From the NCBI GenBank assembly GCA_013397865.1, contig VZTI01001048.1, positions 7,254,474 through 7,318,473 on the forward strand: a stretch of DNA of 64,000 bases, read 5' to 3'. This DNA is from Struthidea cinerea (taxonomy: Eukaryota > Chordata > Aves > Passeriformes > Corcoracidae). Both the position numbers and the translations under genes were made by a program. The notes beneath the pieces were generated by a model that saw only the letters and a list, made by a program, of their open reading frames with translations, did no database searches and had not been told where the DNA came from. Shown one piece after another: positions 1-12,844 of the stretch; positions within the stretch are counted from its first letter, which is position 1, and each line of letters starts with the position of its first letter.

Positions 1-2486
1 TTAGTAGAATCGTAACCAAGCTAAAAAAGGTAAATTCACCTTAGGATCTCCTAAGACTAGTCCTAAAACCGAGATCATCCTTTGTAAATTCTGCCTGTCA
101 AAGACTGTATGGCTCTGTACTACACTGCAGTGTTTTACCTCCACACACAGATGAAGCCTGAAATTTCTTGTACACAAAAAATGAGCATTTTGGCATAAAC
201 AATGTGATCAAGACAGTTTCCATCCTCATCACTGAATCTTGATGGTTTTCTTGAACTTAGATGTAACAGTTCCCCACACACAGGATATTGTGTGTGATAC
301 AAGCGGTTTCAACTTGAAAGCTCACTCCCACCAAATGTCTGCATTTCTGTGTGAGCCAAGAAAGACCTAAACTCAACTATAACATATTTCCAAGAAAAAG
401 TCTTTGCTGTTATTCTCTCAGGCACAATTTGTTTCCTAACCAATGATGCTATTTAATCAAAACTCGCACTAGTCTTCCTAAAAGCATTTAAAAAACAAAA
501 CAAGAAAGACGCATTTCTGTTCCGTAGCTTAGTTCTTAATCATCTAATCAAACTTGATAAATTTTCCACTCTCTCTCTCTCTCCTAAAATGAATTCTTGG
601 CAGCCTTCAGTGAAATAAAAAAAAAAAAAAGTTCATGTAGAAGTTCAAAGCAGCAATTTATGTTTCTGATAATTTTAAATTAATTCCTAATCTATGAAGC
701 ATAAAGAAACTATGCTTGAGATGCAGCCCACATCCAACCATATGGCTTAAGGAGACAGTGTCTGTGATGTGTGGCTGCAGATCTTTCTGTCCCTGGCATA
801 CACACCTGAAGTTCATGCCCCCTAATGTAATTGGACAGTTTTGTTTGTGAAAATGGCCTGTTCTGCCAAATGCTGAAGTCCTTGCTTTGACAGATATATC
901 ACTTTTCCAATGTGAGTGTGTTTTGAAGAGAGCTGACACATGATCAAGTTCTCCTTAATATCCTTCAACAAACCTGACAGTTGTCCAGCAGGGTCTTGTG
1001 CTGCATCCAACTGTCAGCTCCCGCGGAGGCATTATGGGAAAGCTGACTGAGGAAAAGAGCAGAAAAGAGGAAAAAACTGATTTATGCTTCTCTGCGTACT
1101 CAGCTTAGTATCAAAAACAAGTACCTCAGCGCATACGTATTTTAGCAGGCCTACATGGACAAAACCTCCTCAGGCTCCAGAAAAACAGGAGAACAACCTA
1201 TTTATATTGTAATTATTTATTTTAGGGATTTATTGCACGTGTCATTATAAAGCACCCCAAATCTCACATGCATGGGTGGGATCCTTTCCAAATCTGAGCT
1301 GCCTTATAAGTAGCAATAACTGTATGTTTTTTTAACTGCTTGGGGTGCTTCAGTTTCATGCAGTTTTCAGAAGGGTCTTTCACTTACAAGAGTCCTCACG
1401 TAAAAAGAAAAAAAAGTATTTCATCGTATTTTGCTGCTTACATATCCCACCAGTGAGAAAGTCCATGCTTCCAGACGGTCTGACAATGTAAGCCTAGAAT
1501 ATCCTCTTAAAATTGTTATTTAGGCCAGATGTTGTCATTTTGTCACCTTAAAATTTCGTTTTCCTGCAGGAAGGTAGAGTCTGATTGCAGTCATTTTGTG
1601 TTACTTACTGAAATGCAGCCTCGCAACAAGAAGGAATGAACTGGACCAAGATAATAGCATAAGCCCCATCATCCCCACAGTGAAAGTGGCATCTGTATCC
1701 TCAGACTGCAGCTGATTTCTTTGTCTGAAAACTCTCTCAGCCAGTCTTCAGTCGTGTGCTGCTGAAAGACTGAAACAGTCCTTAATGCCCCATTCCCTGC
1801 AGTGAATCCCTTTGGTCTGAAGACTTGTGCCAAAATGGTCCCCCCCAACTGTGGGGAGCCCAGGTTCCCATCTCGGGTTTAGGATTGTGCAGCTCTGAGC
1901 CTGCACAGGGTCAAACGCCATGTGGAGAGTTCAGAGAGGCAACCCCAGGCTGGAGGGGCTCAGAGCTGGAGCCAGCAGCTCTGCTGTAAATCAAGCTCAC
2001 CCTCCTGCTCAGCCCTGCACGGCTGGAAATCCTGCTCGTGGACACCGCCGAGGATGTGCGAGTCCTGAGCTTCTACATAAAAATGACAGAAAGATCCTAT
2101 CAGACAGAAAGACAAGTGTTATTGAAACAGTCGTAGAAGAGTTGGTCTGAACAGGAGTACTGGAGAATGACCATGTTATCTCTGTTATTCCAGTGCCCCT
2201 TTAAATATAGTGCTGAGGTGACTGCCTACTTAGCCTACGGTGAAGGCCACACTTGTCTGCGGTGAAGTCCCATAATCTTAGTTTATTGCATTGCATGTAT
2301 TGTATTTGCTCAAGCTGCTGCCTGAGGGGGTGCTTGTGGGAAATGTATAGCTTTCTGCTCCCCCCTTCTCTAGCAGACTATTTAGGCTGACATTTATCAA
2401 TAAATTGCACATATTGTTATACATTTTTCTGTCGGAGCAGTGCTACAAGATTATGTCATGAGCACATTTTATCAATCTAGCAACAC
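1..2486. other. Noncoding stretch, no gene recognised
   Basis: No open frame here looks like a real gene. The stretch holds a short CT run (about 569-583), an A14 run (617-630) and long AT-rich unique sequence. A GC-richer patch at about 1800-2060 carries a 76-codon plus-strand frame (1920-2150) with several CpG sites. I recognise no protein in it, and it has no convincing splice signals. The patch could be a decayed repeat or a regulatory element. Confidence 0.6.
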
Positions 2487-2529
2487 TTTTTTTTTTCTTT
2501 TTTTTTTGCCTTTTTTTTTTTTTTTTTTT
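2487..2529. repeat. Interrupted poly-T tract
   Basis: About 43 bases are almost all T, broken by one C and a GCC. This is simple low-complexity sequence, or the reverse-strand poly-A of an old retroposon whose body I cannot recognise. The only ambiguous base of the window (N at 2556) lies 27 bases beyond it, which suggests base calling or assembly was difficult here. Confidence 0.9.
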
Positions 2530-2556
2530 ATTCCCTAAAAAAGTTTTTTGTTGAAN

Positions 2557-5500
2557 TTTTTTATTCCATACAAAGATTTTTGCTGCAGAAGTGACTGGAA
2601 TGTCACAGCATGACATGATGACTCCAGCATGACCTGATTGCTAAGTCAGACCAGAGATCCAGATAGTTTTCACTGCAGCCCCGGTTTCAGGAAACATTTC
2701 TGGGGAAAGCTGTTTCTGGCTGCTCTCCCTTCCCCAGGTCTGTGGACAGCGGGACTGTGTTAGAAATGCAACATGGCCCTCTGTTCCCCACAAAGCCCAT
2801 AAATCTCCCACAGTCAGGCAATTCCTACATTCTGCAGTTCTGTGTGTTACGTTTTTCCCGCCATGGTCTAAGCTGCTAAAAGCCACTGCCCTGACCTCCT
2901 GTTAACATTTTTGTTTTACTTTTTTCCAAGGTAGCAGTATAATGACCCTACGATCAAGATCATGTCAGTTAATCCTCCTTTTAGATCAGCACAACTCTTC
3001 CTCATGCATTACATTTAAATTTTCTTTTTAAAATGCCTTTGCCAGAAAGACAAATCATTTGTCTTCAAATTTCATCTGTCAAAACCTAGACAGGCTATTT
3101 CCATAGTATATTTTTAATCTTTTTCTGAAGCTTGCATCTTCTGTTTTACTCTCCTCATTAGTTGCACCCACAGGTCTGGATTATTTCAAAATGCCACTAT
3201 TTTGGACAACATGAAGGAAGCTCCTAGGTCACATCAGTAGAAGAATCAGAGTTAAAACTCTTTGAAAGAAAAGGAGCAGGAATTTGTCCTCATGCCTTCT
3301 GCAAAATACGTGTGGCAGCCACGACCAGCCTTCTTTCAGGTCCCCTTGTCCACATACAGGTGGGCAATTTGGGAAAAATCTATTTTGAGCATTTTGACAG
3401 GAGTTGGGAAAGCTGCTGGACACCACGCATAGTTTGCTACAAGACTTGTTTAAGCACAAGGTGTGGTTGGCATTGTGAGTGCCACTCACTTTGGAAGGGG
3501 ATGGAATGACTTTGGAAGATGTTAAGACCCCAAACAGAGCAGAAAAGCAATGCCAAAGTGATTGAATTCAGCCATCTGGAGGGAGCTCAAAGGCACACCC
3601 ACCCCACCAGAGCAGCCTTGTTTAAGCCTTCACTGGAGGCCATGTGGACATGGCCCAGTGCAGTGCTCTGAAAACCTCCAAAGGAGCCCTGCTGGCTTGG
3701 GCTGAGGTGCAAAGTGATCCGGACACAGGTCCCAACACAGCAGAGTGTGTCACAGCCACAGAGATGGGCCTCGGTGAGAACACCCATGCTCTCTGCAGTT
3801 CAATCCCAGAAAAAAATACAGCTCATCTTTGGGTTGGCCCTTGATGTACTCCACTAGAGAACAGGAAGATCAAGGTGGACATGGGAAGAATGACTGTGGA
3901 GGTCCTCACAGAGACACTGGCCCCAAGTGCCCACTGTGTCTTCAATGGCAGGGACACACGGGCAGGAAAAATTAAAGGGTGCACCACATTTGTAGGTGGC
4001 AGGAAAGATTATTATTGGGCAGACAACCTGCCTTTTACTTCTCCAAAGTGTGGAATTTTTGCTGGAACAGCCCAGCTACTGCACTGCAGATGCCCCTAGC
4101 TTTAACACAGCACTACAGAGTCTCTGCAATTATGAAGAATTACCCAATAAACTGTTTTAACTTTAAGCCTTAATGAAGCATTTCAATCCATTTCAACCAA
4201 ACTATTTTCTTTGGTCCACACTGATTAGCACACACTACTCTGAAACAAAGAAAAGAATAATACTATAGCAAAAAGAAACAATGAAAGAACTCATTGGTTA
4301 TGCAAATTTCTGCTGTCATTGTTTTATTATTAAAAAATGTTTTGGTAAGAGCATTTTGTTGAATCAAGATTGATTGCAACAAAAAGTAAATCCAAGAAAA
4401 AAAAAATCTAAAAAGATGTCAAATACTTTTACAGAAGAATTACAATACGGAGAGTATTTTATGAAACATGCTGACTCTTTGTTCATTCTTGATGGTTAGA
4501 CACACACATCAATGAAAGATTTGTCAGAAGCAACCATCTCAGTTTCTAGTCTTCAGTGAGCTATGTGCTAACTGAAGTCTCTGCATTTGTGAAGTGTTTG
4601 TGATCATTTCAGAATTAGCAGCTTCCCATGAATGTCAGATTTATGGACAATCTGTTAAATATTTGAATCAGATCTGCTTACCTGAACTAAGCCATCTGAA
4701 AAAACCAACCATATTCTTCTCAAATGCCAAGGGTTATGTCATGTCATTTTGTTAGTGCAAAAGAAAACATACTGTTATAAAAAAAAACTTTGCTAACAAT
4801 CTGGAGGTTTGATATATAGAAGTATTTGGATTATTGACTCTCCACTGCAGCTTTTTTTTCACATTCTTAATTATTGGCTGGTATATCCTCACCCTGCATG
4901 GAAGAATAAAATCGAGTCAAAGTTACAGTTCTGTGTTTAACATTAAAATACAAATATGAAAATTTGCCAAATATTCAGGAGTCTGAAATAGTGCCATATA
5001 TATGCAGTACATTGGAGGGAATCTGCTCTGTACCAAAACAGTGGAAAGCCTTTGTATGTGTTCAGCAGACAGTCTCTGCCCTTCTAGTGCAGCATTTCAG
5101 TAGCATTTCAGTGCAAGCATTGATGGATTGAGTCCCACAGTGAGGGACCGAACAGGAGAGGACAGGAAGAGGAAGAGATTGGGAAGGAGGACAAGATACT
5201 GGAAATTATACAGCAGAGAAGAAAGCTGACTGGATAAAAACTGACAAAGAGAAAACCACATGTGAAAGAATTGTTGAGTGTTGCAAATAACATGTCCAAA
5301 GTAGACATGTGTATTTGAAACTCTGGACTGAGTCTTCCTTTTTGTCAATGCTGACTTTTTCAGCCTAACTCTTCTCCGTATCTCGCAGGTAATTCTGTTA
5401 CATTTCCATCCATCTCTAGAATACAGGGCATTACTTTCTCTCTCTCCAATCTCCCCTTGAACTCCATTTTCTTCCCAAACTCATACAACAGCTGCCTGTG

Positions 5501-5923
5501 CTTCTGCCTTGATTTTTACACTTTATTTTTTTTTCTGCAGCAGTTTATGGCTCTGTTGATTCACAACATGTACACACAATGGAAGGATCCACTCCCTCGC
5601 ATTTCACCACATCTACTCAAAAATCCTTAGCCACATGAACTGTTCCACAAAGCAGCACAGTGCTATAGTTGCACAGTTATATTTCATCTGTGATCTGATA
5701 CGATCACCCTAGACTGTATCATTCCAAAAACAGTGACGGTTTCCTCACATCATCCTTTTCCAATACTCTTGGAGACAGCAATTCAAGTTGTTACAGCTAT
5801 AGGCCATCCCACTCATTCAAAGTACCCATATAAATGTGTCTTGCAAAGCATACCTGTACTTAGACTTTATATCCAACCATCAGTATATAACATATGCACT
5901 TAATCAATTTATAATTTCAACAT
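2557..5923. other. Noncoding stretch, no gene recognised
   Basis: The open frames are short and overlap on both strands, and none is recognisable. About 3540-4100 is richer in GC than its surroundings and has frames of 66 to 74 codons with no family features. About 4200-5000 is AT-rich unique sequence. A short direct repeat, AGCATTTCAGT twice, lies near 5090-5112. At about 5367-5395 a pyrimidine-rich run ends in CAG followed by GTAATT, which resembles a splice acceptor joined to a donor. Confidence 0.6.
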
Positions 5924-5999
5924 TTTATTATCACATCTCCCAGGGAACTGGTTTAACTAATGATAATGAATGGTCATGACTGCCACGTTACTGGGATGG
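5924..5999 (+). repeat. Copy A of an unnamed old dispersed repeat
   Basis: This segment aligns by hand to 29685-29761 on the same strand, with about 53 of 76 positions identical and a single one-base gap. Of 23 mismatches, 17 are transitions, which is the pattern expected of true old homology. Shared landmarks are TTTATTA, CTCCCAGG, GTGAATAG/ATGAATGG, TGACTGC and TGGGATGG. The family name is unknown to me. A decayed DNA transposon is the likeliest class, but I see no terminal inverted repeats. Confidence 0.6.
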
Positions 6000-6003
6000 C
6001 ATT

Positions 6004-8583
6004 TAGAGGGGGAAACAAAGAAAGAAAAATCCTACCCTCACATGACCAGTGTCATGAGGTTAAATAGTACTAGAGCTCTACCCTCCTGCTTTTTAATGTG
6101 GAAAAAACTAAATAAAACATTTAAAAAAAAGAAAATATGCATGAAAGATAATGAATGGCCATTTTATTAACTGCGCCATTTGTGTTTCATCTCTGTAGGA
6201 TAATAAAAGACACATAGATCAGCAAAGCTGTGATGTGATGACCACACTTGGAGCTCTCACATCCCCTGGTCTCTGACACAATGAGAGCCTCCTCCTCCCT
6301 TTGGTTCAGTCTTTGGATGCTCAACAGTTCTAAAATCATTTTGGACCACAGAAAAATCAGGCATCCAGAAGAGAACTGTAAATAATTCAGGACTAAATTT
6401 TCCAATTACATATCCAAAGCAAGTAATTAACTTTCTAAAAACACAAGTTGCCATAGATGGAAAACAGCACATGTACAGATTAGGTCTCTTATAAATAAAA
6501 CCTGAATTGCTAGGGGAAGTAACACCATTTGCTAATTCTAAGGCTACACATTTTTCTGGAACATGTTTTACCCACATGGTTTTTTGTCCTTAACACTATA
6601 ATCTCTGCAGATATGCATGTCAGCAATTCCTGCCTAACCTAGCTTGCACATGCTTCTCAAGAGGAGAGAAAGAAAAAGTCGTCACTAACAGAATATAATT
6701 TCATAAGAAATTCACCAAGCAAACCTCTTTTCAAAGACTTTTAGCCCAAATGAAAAATTCAAGGTTTTAATAAGTTTAATAACCTTCTGATAGGCATTCA
6801 AATTTGAGGTGTTTATCCAAATACCCTCAAGCTTCAGAGAATCCCTTATCACTGCTTCAATTCCTAATAGCTGTCATTCCAATAAATATCAGAGCAATTA
6901 AAATCTCTATCAATCAAAAATATTGCTTTCTTACAGGCCTGTCATTTTTTTAAAAGCAAATCCTGATCTACCTTTTCTAACAGCTCTTGGATTTTATAGC
7001 AACATATAATAACCATCTGACTGCCTTTATTTCCATTTAACTTTTATCTTTAATGTCTCTGCTGTTTCAACCAAAATATTTATAGCATTTTTTCCTTTGC
7101 ACACTTAATAATATTGTCTCGGTTTCCTGCTGTGTTTTGCCCTTCATCTTATGAGGAGGGAAGGCAAAGCCAGTGAAACCAGTTCTGGAAGAGAAAGCCA
7201 AATTTTTCATTAGTGTTCACAACTCTTATTGAGAGAACAAAGACATCTTCCCACCATGAAGATGCAAAAATATTTCCATGGGCAGTGATGACTATTTCCA
7301 CAAAACTGGACAAATATCCTAAAAAAACCCCTCCTTTCTCTATAGTGTCATATTGCAGGTTAACATTGCCACTTTTTCTGACACAACACATTGAAACCTC
7401 TGTTTAGACCTTTCTTTTGTGTCATTTGATTTCTTGGAGGGCAATGGGGGTTAAAAAGGCGATGGAGAAGCTTGTAGTACTTGCGACATGAAACTATGAT
7501 GGCTTGGCAAAGGGATTTAGCCCCAAGAATTGGAAAGAAAATCTTGGAATTGAAAGAGGTTGAGACAATAAGCATGAGAAATTAGATATGGTCTGTAAGT
7601 GGAGTTGTAGCAAGGGCACCCAGAAAAAAAAGTCTTCTTACTTAATTGAGGAAAAATTACGAATTCTGCTTTTCTCATGCTGCATTCAAATTGAAAGGTG
7701 GGCAACTGCAAGGAAATATCACATAGCTGGCTTCTTTCCTGGAGGAAGAGGAGCAAACCAGAAGAAGACAAGATGTGCAAGTTCTCACATATTCTGCAGG
7801 AGATCCGACAGATCTACACAGAGCTGAAATGAACATGAGTGGAGTTTGGAAGAACACTCTCCCATTTTGCATTTGCTTCAGTGCCTCCAGGGAATGACCA
7901 AGGAAAGATTTCCACAGCATGGTTTAGGGGAGTGCCCTTCTTTACTAGCCCTTTTTTCCTTCCACCAGGTTACACTCTTTTTTCCATCCCTTCCTCTACC
8001 TTGCACATTTCAGTGCAGCCAAATAAACCCACTTCTTAATCAGACCTCTTTTATTTTGGTTTGCCTTTTTTTGATCTTCTGTTTCAGGAGCAAGCCCAGT
8101 GGTTATTGCCCAGTTATTTGATCTGTCTTAAGTCCTATGGGCCCTATTTTCATCTGTAAAAACAAGTATTGAGGGCTGCCTAGGCAGATGACACTTAAAG
8201 GTTAAGGACATTGGACACTGTTTAGAGGACAGACTGTCATTCCATTATTTTCAAACCCAAGCCAAGGATTTGCAATGCAAATGTAACAGTTTTCTGTATA
8301 TCTGGTTTATTCTGCTTCATGTTTTGGCCATTCCACACTCTCCAGAGCACTATTAAGGTTAGGAGAGTTGTGTGCAGTGGTTTAAAGAATATGAAAAGAG
8401 ATACTGTCTAGTGTATGAGTGAACTTCTGCAGTCTGGATCCTTAGGTCGCTTTAACCTTGAACTTTTTTTACAGATGCCAGATAGGTATTTTGGGTAAAC
8501 ATATTTCTTGGAAGCTCATAATATATTCAATACTCAAAATCTACTTCCTAGGTAATTTGACTGATTAAATATCCAGACACGGG
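6004..8583. other. Noncoding stretch, no gene recognised
   Basis: The sequence is AT-rich and unique. Frames of 60 to 106 codons occur on both strands, overlap one another, and show no recognisable family. Near 8135-8165 the words CATCTGTAAAA and CCCTATTTT recall the tail of MIR-type SINEs, but the match is too short to call. Confidence 0.6.
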
Positions 8584-8608
8584 TGTGTGTGTGTTTGTGC
8601 ACGTGTGT
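8584..8608. repeat. TG microsatellite, imperfect
   Basis: A short run of alternating G and T is interrupted by TTG and CAC. It is simple sequence with no sign of function and may be polymorphic in length. Confidence 0.85.
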
Positions 8609-10263
8609 TTCAAAACAAGGTACAAACTTAAAATCAGGGAGACAGACAGATGCTTTTTGGTTGATTTAAGTATGTTAATCATACAGTTTTTTATACACAT
8701 AAATCTGTTGCTGTGGATTGATGTCCCGTTCTGTTTATCCTGCCGGTCAAACAAAAGGTGATAGTAAATGTAGCATATTGCAGCTCCCGTGATGGTGGGT
8801 GAGCAGACAGTAGGAGAGTCTGCAAGCTGCAGACAACAAAGCCTGTGCCAGTCCTATCAGACAGACCCCCAGTGTATCTAGACCTCCCAAAATGTTGCTA
8901 ATATAGTTCATGAAATACCCCAGCATTCACATCTGTCAGCTCAAACACAGGGTGACAGAACAGAGGTCTGGTGCCAGCAGAAGACATGACCTCCTCATCA
9001 GAGGACCCTTGTTACACAGGCAAATGCCCATCTCCTCATAACAACACTTTGAGCTCTGTGTAGTACATAATGTTTTAGCATCCCTTGACTGTTTATTTAC
9101 TGTTCCATTTGAGCACTGTTGGTCAACACAATTTTAATTATTTCCAAGACGATTTCTCTGGATCAAGCTTTTCACTGAACCAGATTCACCCCTTGCTGAT
9201 TTATTCATGCCCTGTCAAAAACAAAAGTTTCAATCCCTTAATTTAATTAAAATGTTCTTGACTGAGATCATTACATCTTGGAGAGATGTTTAATTCAAGA
9301 CTTGCTGTATCTACAATGGTAGTGATTGAGAACAGAAAATCAACTTATGCCATAGTAGTTTGTTAGAATATTTGTTTACTCTTCAGCTGAAGCATGCTAA
9401 TTACAATAAGAGGTCTTCACAAGCAATCCAGTTAGCAAATATGATTGGTTAATAGATAAGGAATGATTTGTGATTAAAAACATACAAAAACAGCATCTGC
9501 AGAAGAAGGTTATTAGACCTGGGGCCACATTGTAAAGCATCAAAAACTGAGTTGCCAGAGATACTTGGGTTGCTGTGTTAATGTGGAATCAGACATGTTT
9601 TTATCCTATGTACAAGTGGAAACTCACATGTGCATTTGTCTCACTGGAATTACAGTGGCAGTGGTCGCTGATGATACAAACAATGGCCACCTCTGAACCA
9701 TGTAAATGCAGCATTTTCTCTCCTCAGAAAAGAGACCCTCACAAAATCAGGAAATTTGGGAAGGAATCATAAAACTATTTGACCAAGCTGCATCCTAGAA
9801 ACAGTTTGAGATCTGTAGAACATTTTGATTACTGTGTAAGAAGGAGTATAAGCTCAAAAAAATTGGTCATGACTGAAAATCAGGAATGACTCGTCTCCAG
9901 TGAACTTAGTAAGAATGTGGGTTCCAAAGTGAGGGTTTTCACAGGAACAAAAGTCCTTATTGTTGCACTCTCTCAGAGACTCTTACGTGCTGAGTATACA
10001 CAGGTTGGAGAAAGGCTAAACAAATAGGGTATCAAAGGCAGATGGTATCTCATTTTTAATTGATTTGTGCAGATATGGGAAATCCATTCGTTAATTAATA
10101 AGCAGAGAAAGTCCATTAAGTATTGTGTTCTGTTATTGTTAACTCAGAAATTGTTGCTTTTCTTGACACAAGCCTATTTTAAGTTTGGGGGTTTTGAAAT
10201 GAGGAAGGATTTTGCTCTCTTTTTCCATAGTCACTGGGGACCTGTGATTGTATGTTTTAATTT
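8609..10263. other. Noncoding stretch with TAAT-rich core
   Basis: No gene is recognised. About 9110-9480 is rich in TAAT/ATTA words (for example AATTTAATTAAAA near 9240) and free of repeats, which is the look of a conserved distal enhancer. That impression cannot be tested without an alignment to other birds. The rest is plain unique sequence. Confidence 0.5.
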
Positions 10264-10281
10264 AAAAAAAAAAAAAAAAAA
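10264..10281. repeat. Poly-A run, A18
   Basis: Eighteen A bases in a row lie about 110 bases before the first CR1 copy. Avian CR1 does not end in poly-A, so this run is independent of that element. Confidence 0.95.
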
Positions 10282-10389
10282 GCATTGCTTTTAGCAGGTC
10301 TTCTGTACACAAGCAGCTCTTGAGCAAATACATTACACCATGATAGGAAAATGAAGCTCATTATAACATGTCTTGCTTTGCATTTGCAT

Positions 10390-10880
10390 CCTCTCTGTGT
10401 GCTGTTCTGGTGCCCCCAAGATAAGGCCATAGAACTGCTGAGCAAGTCCAGAGGAGGCCACGAAGCTGAAAAGTGGAGTGAAGCACCTGCCCTATGAAAA
10501 CAGACTGAGAAAGTTGGGGCTTTTCAGGCTGGAGAAGAGAAGGTTGTGTGAGGAACTTCCAGTATCTGAAGGGGCTACAGGGAAGCCAGAGAGAGACTCT
10601 TCATCAGGAACTGTAGTGACAGGACAAGGAGTAATGAGTTTAAACTGGAGGAAATTTACGTTAGATATTAGGAAGAAATTATTTACTGTGAGGGTGGTGA
10701 GGTGCTGGAACAGTTTGCCCAGAGAAGTTGTGGACACCCCATCTGTGGCAGTGGGATGGGGCTGAATGGGGCCCTCCCTGAGCAACCTGGTCTAGTGGAA
10801 GGTGTCCCTGCCCATGGCAGGGGTGGAACAAGATGAACTTTAAGGTTCTTTCCGACCTACACCGTTCTGTGATCCTATGA
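10390..10880 (+). mobile_element. CR1 LINE, 5'-truncated, sense on plus
   Basis: The segment follows the order of the avian CR1 3' region. The first landmark is a degraded end of ORF2 (AAGTCCAGAGGAGGCCACGA, then CCTATGAAAACAGACTGAGA). Next come GGCTGGAGAAGAGAAGG, GTGAGGGTGGTGAGGTGCTGG and GGTGTCCCTGCCCATGGCAG. The tail is GTTCTGTGATCCTATGAC, related to the usual short 3' repeat. Full-length CR1 is about 4.5 kb, so this is only the last tenth, as expected from incomplete reverse transcription. It is diverged and has internal deletions, so it is inactive. The open frame at 10478-10765 is a reading through this repeat, not a host gene. The left edge is approximate. Confidence 0.92.
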
Positions 10881-12840
10881 CTTTCTCAAATGCATACACC
10901 ATTTTTGAATCTGTCATTTAAATTCCAAATCTTCATTCCCCTGCAGCCTGCCCACTCAATCTGCATCCCTTACAGCTGATTTCCTCTCCTTTTTCCGATG
11001 AGTCCCATCATACTCAGATCTGGTACTCTCTTTTCTCCAGTTCAGTCTAAATGAGTATCTACTCCCAACTTCTTTCATTTTTTTCAACATTCACCCGGCC
11101 CCACAAACGTGGTCCCTCAGAAGTAACCCCAGGATCTCCCAGCAAAGGGCACAGCTTCCTCCTGGCAGGTTTCCACCAAGACCTGACCACAAAAAACGCC
11201 TTAGTCAGGGGCGGCTAAGCCTAGGCATTCTCAGCAGCCTGTGAAGCATAAACCTGAGTCAGAATTCACACGCCTCTGCCCTTAGTTTACATAGTAAATG
11301 TGAATCAAAGCATTTTATTGTAATTAGCTGGAAGGGGTACAGGTTGTAGTTGTTTTATAGAAGCAAAACTATGAAATCTATAAATGTAAAACTATTATGG
11401 AGGCCATAATACATTCAGAGCACTAAATTAAATTATGTCATAATATATAGGCCATTTATAAAAGATATAACTTCTAATGGAGCTTTTTTTTTTTTTTTTT
11501 TTTAATGAGGAGTTCCAGATTGAATATCTTGGCAGCTGAACTTTTCTCCTTAGTCACAGAGGTGCAGACTGTGACAGGATGATCCCAGCTGGTGTTCCAA
11601 CCTGGCGTCAGCAGGAGTGACAAGTCAGGTGACTCCTTCATCTTTTCATCATCTGGAAGATGAGAAGGATGATGCGGGGCACAGCACCAGCATATTGACT
11701 GACCCCACATGTGTGCCCACACCCTGAGGCAGCCCAGCTGAGCTGATGTGAGCTACTGCAGCTCATATCTTGCCCAAGAGGAGGAAGAAGGCTGTCTGGG
11801 GGCTCCAGCCCCTCCCTTGTCAGAAGAGAACCTGCAGAAATCATTCCAGTGCAAATACCACAGGACACCCTTAACTGCTGCCCGCTGTTTCTGCTCATGT
11901 GGTCATCACTCAAAGGGTACTGGGGGCTTCATGCTTCCCTACTGGAAGTCACCAGTGACTGCTGCTTTCCTCAACTCCAAAATTAAGGCTTTGCTTTCCA
12001 TTGTCTCGACTCAGAGATCTCTAAGTGGTCCAGGGGACATCAACACATTGAACATACAAGTGACACAAACCTTTGTCAAATACTGACATGGTCTAGCTGG
12101 GGATCTTGAGCAGGGCCAGGATCTTTCCTGGGTGGATAATTTACTGTCAGAATAGTCTTGATAGCTCCCTCAGGGCTTCTCTGAATATGGATTAGCAGGA
12201 GGAGTTTTCTTGCAAGGCTAAGCTTCTCACAGTGAAGGAACTGACTCCTTTCACTGATGTTAGCTGGTTATTTGTAAAGGTGGATAAATGCACAAAGCAA
12301 TAAATTGCTGAGCACAGGAATGCTAAAGTCACTGATTCCCAGTGTAAGGAAGCAACATCTTTACTGGAGCTACTCAAGGATTTTCAGCTGAAATTATTTT
12401 CTCCGAAAAATTTCAGGATTCCTCCCCAGAATTATTTTCTTTTTAGTATCACTGTTCTCAGCACACCTGGCACTACCTCTGCAGTCCTCTGCTGCCACTT
12501 AGCAGCAATCCACTTGGGAATGGAGAAGTTAGGTTTGCTTTTCCTTAAAATAATTTTCCCAACCAAGGAACAAAAATGTAAATTTTTCTTTGTGAATTAC
12601 TTTGACTTAATTATTTTAAGATCACATTTTGTGGTGCTTTCCTTTGGGATAGGAAATGGGACAAGAGACCTGTACATAACCCATAATTTGTCCAAGCAGA
12701 AGCCTGTGCAGTAAATGTAATGCAGAAAATCATGTTGTTCTTGGAGGTTCTGAAGCAATGTACTAAACAAGACAGTGAATTAAAACCCACTAAATCTCAG
12801 TTCCACCCCCAAATCATAAGATGTTGGATATCAATAACAC
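10881..12840. other. Noncoding stretch between two CR1 copies
   Basis: No gene is recognised. It includes a T20 run (11484-11503) and a GC-richer patch at about 11540-12060, where overlapping frames up to 112 codons are open on both strands without any recognised family. About 11280-11470 is AT-rich unique sequence. Confidence 0.6.
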
Positions 12841-12844
12841 ATCT

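Noticed and set aside
8130..8165. MIR-like tail words
   Set aside because: The match is under 20 bases and lacks any neighbouring SINE landmark.
10478..10785. 95- and 97-codon frames
   Set aside because: Both are readings of the first CR1 copy.
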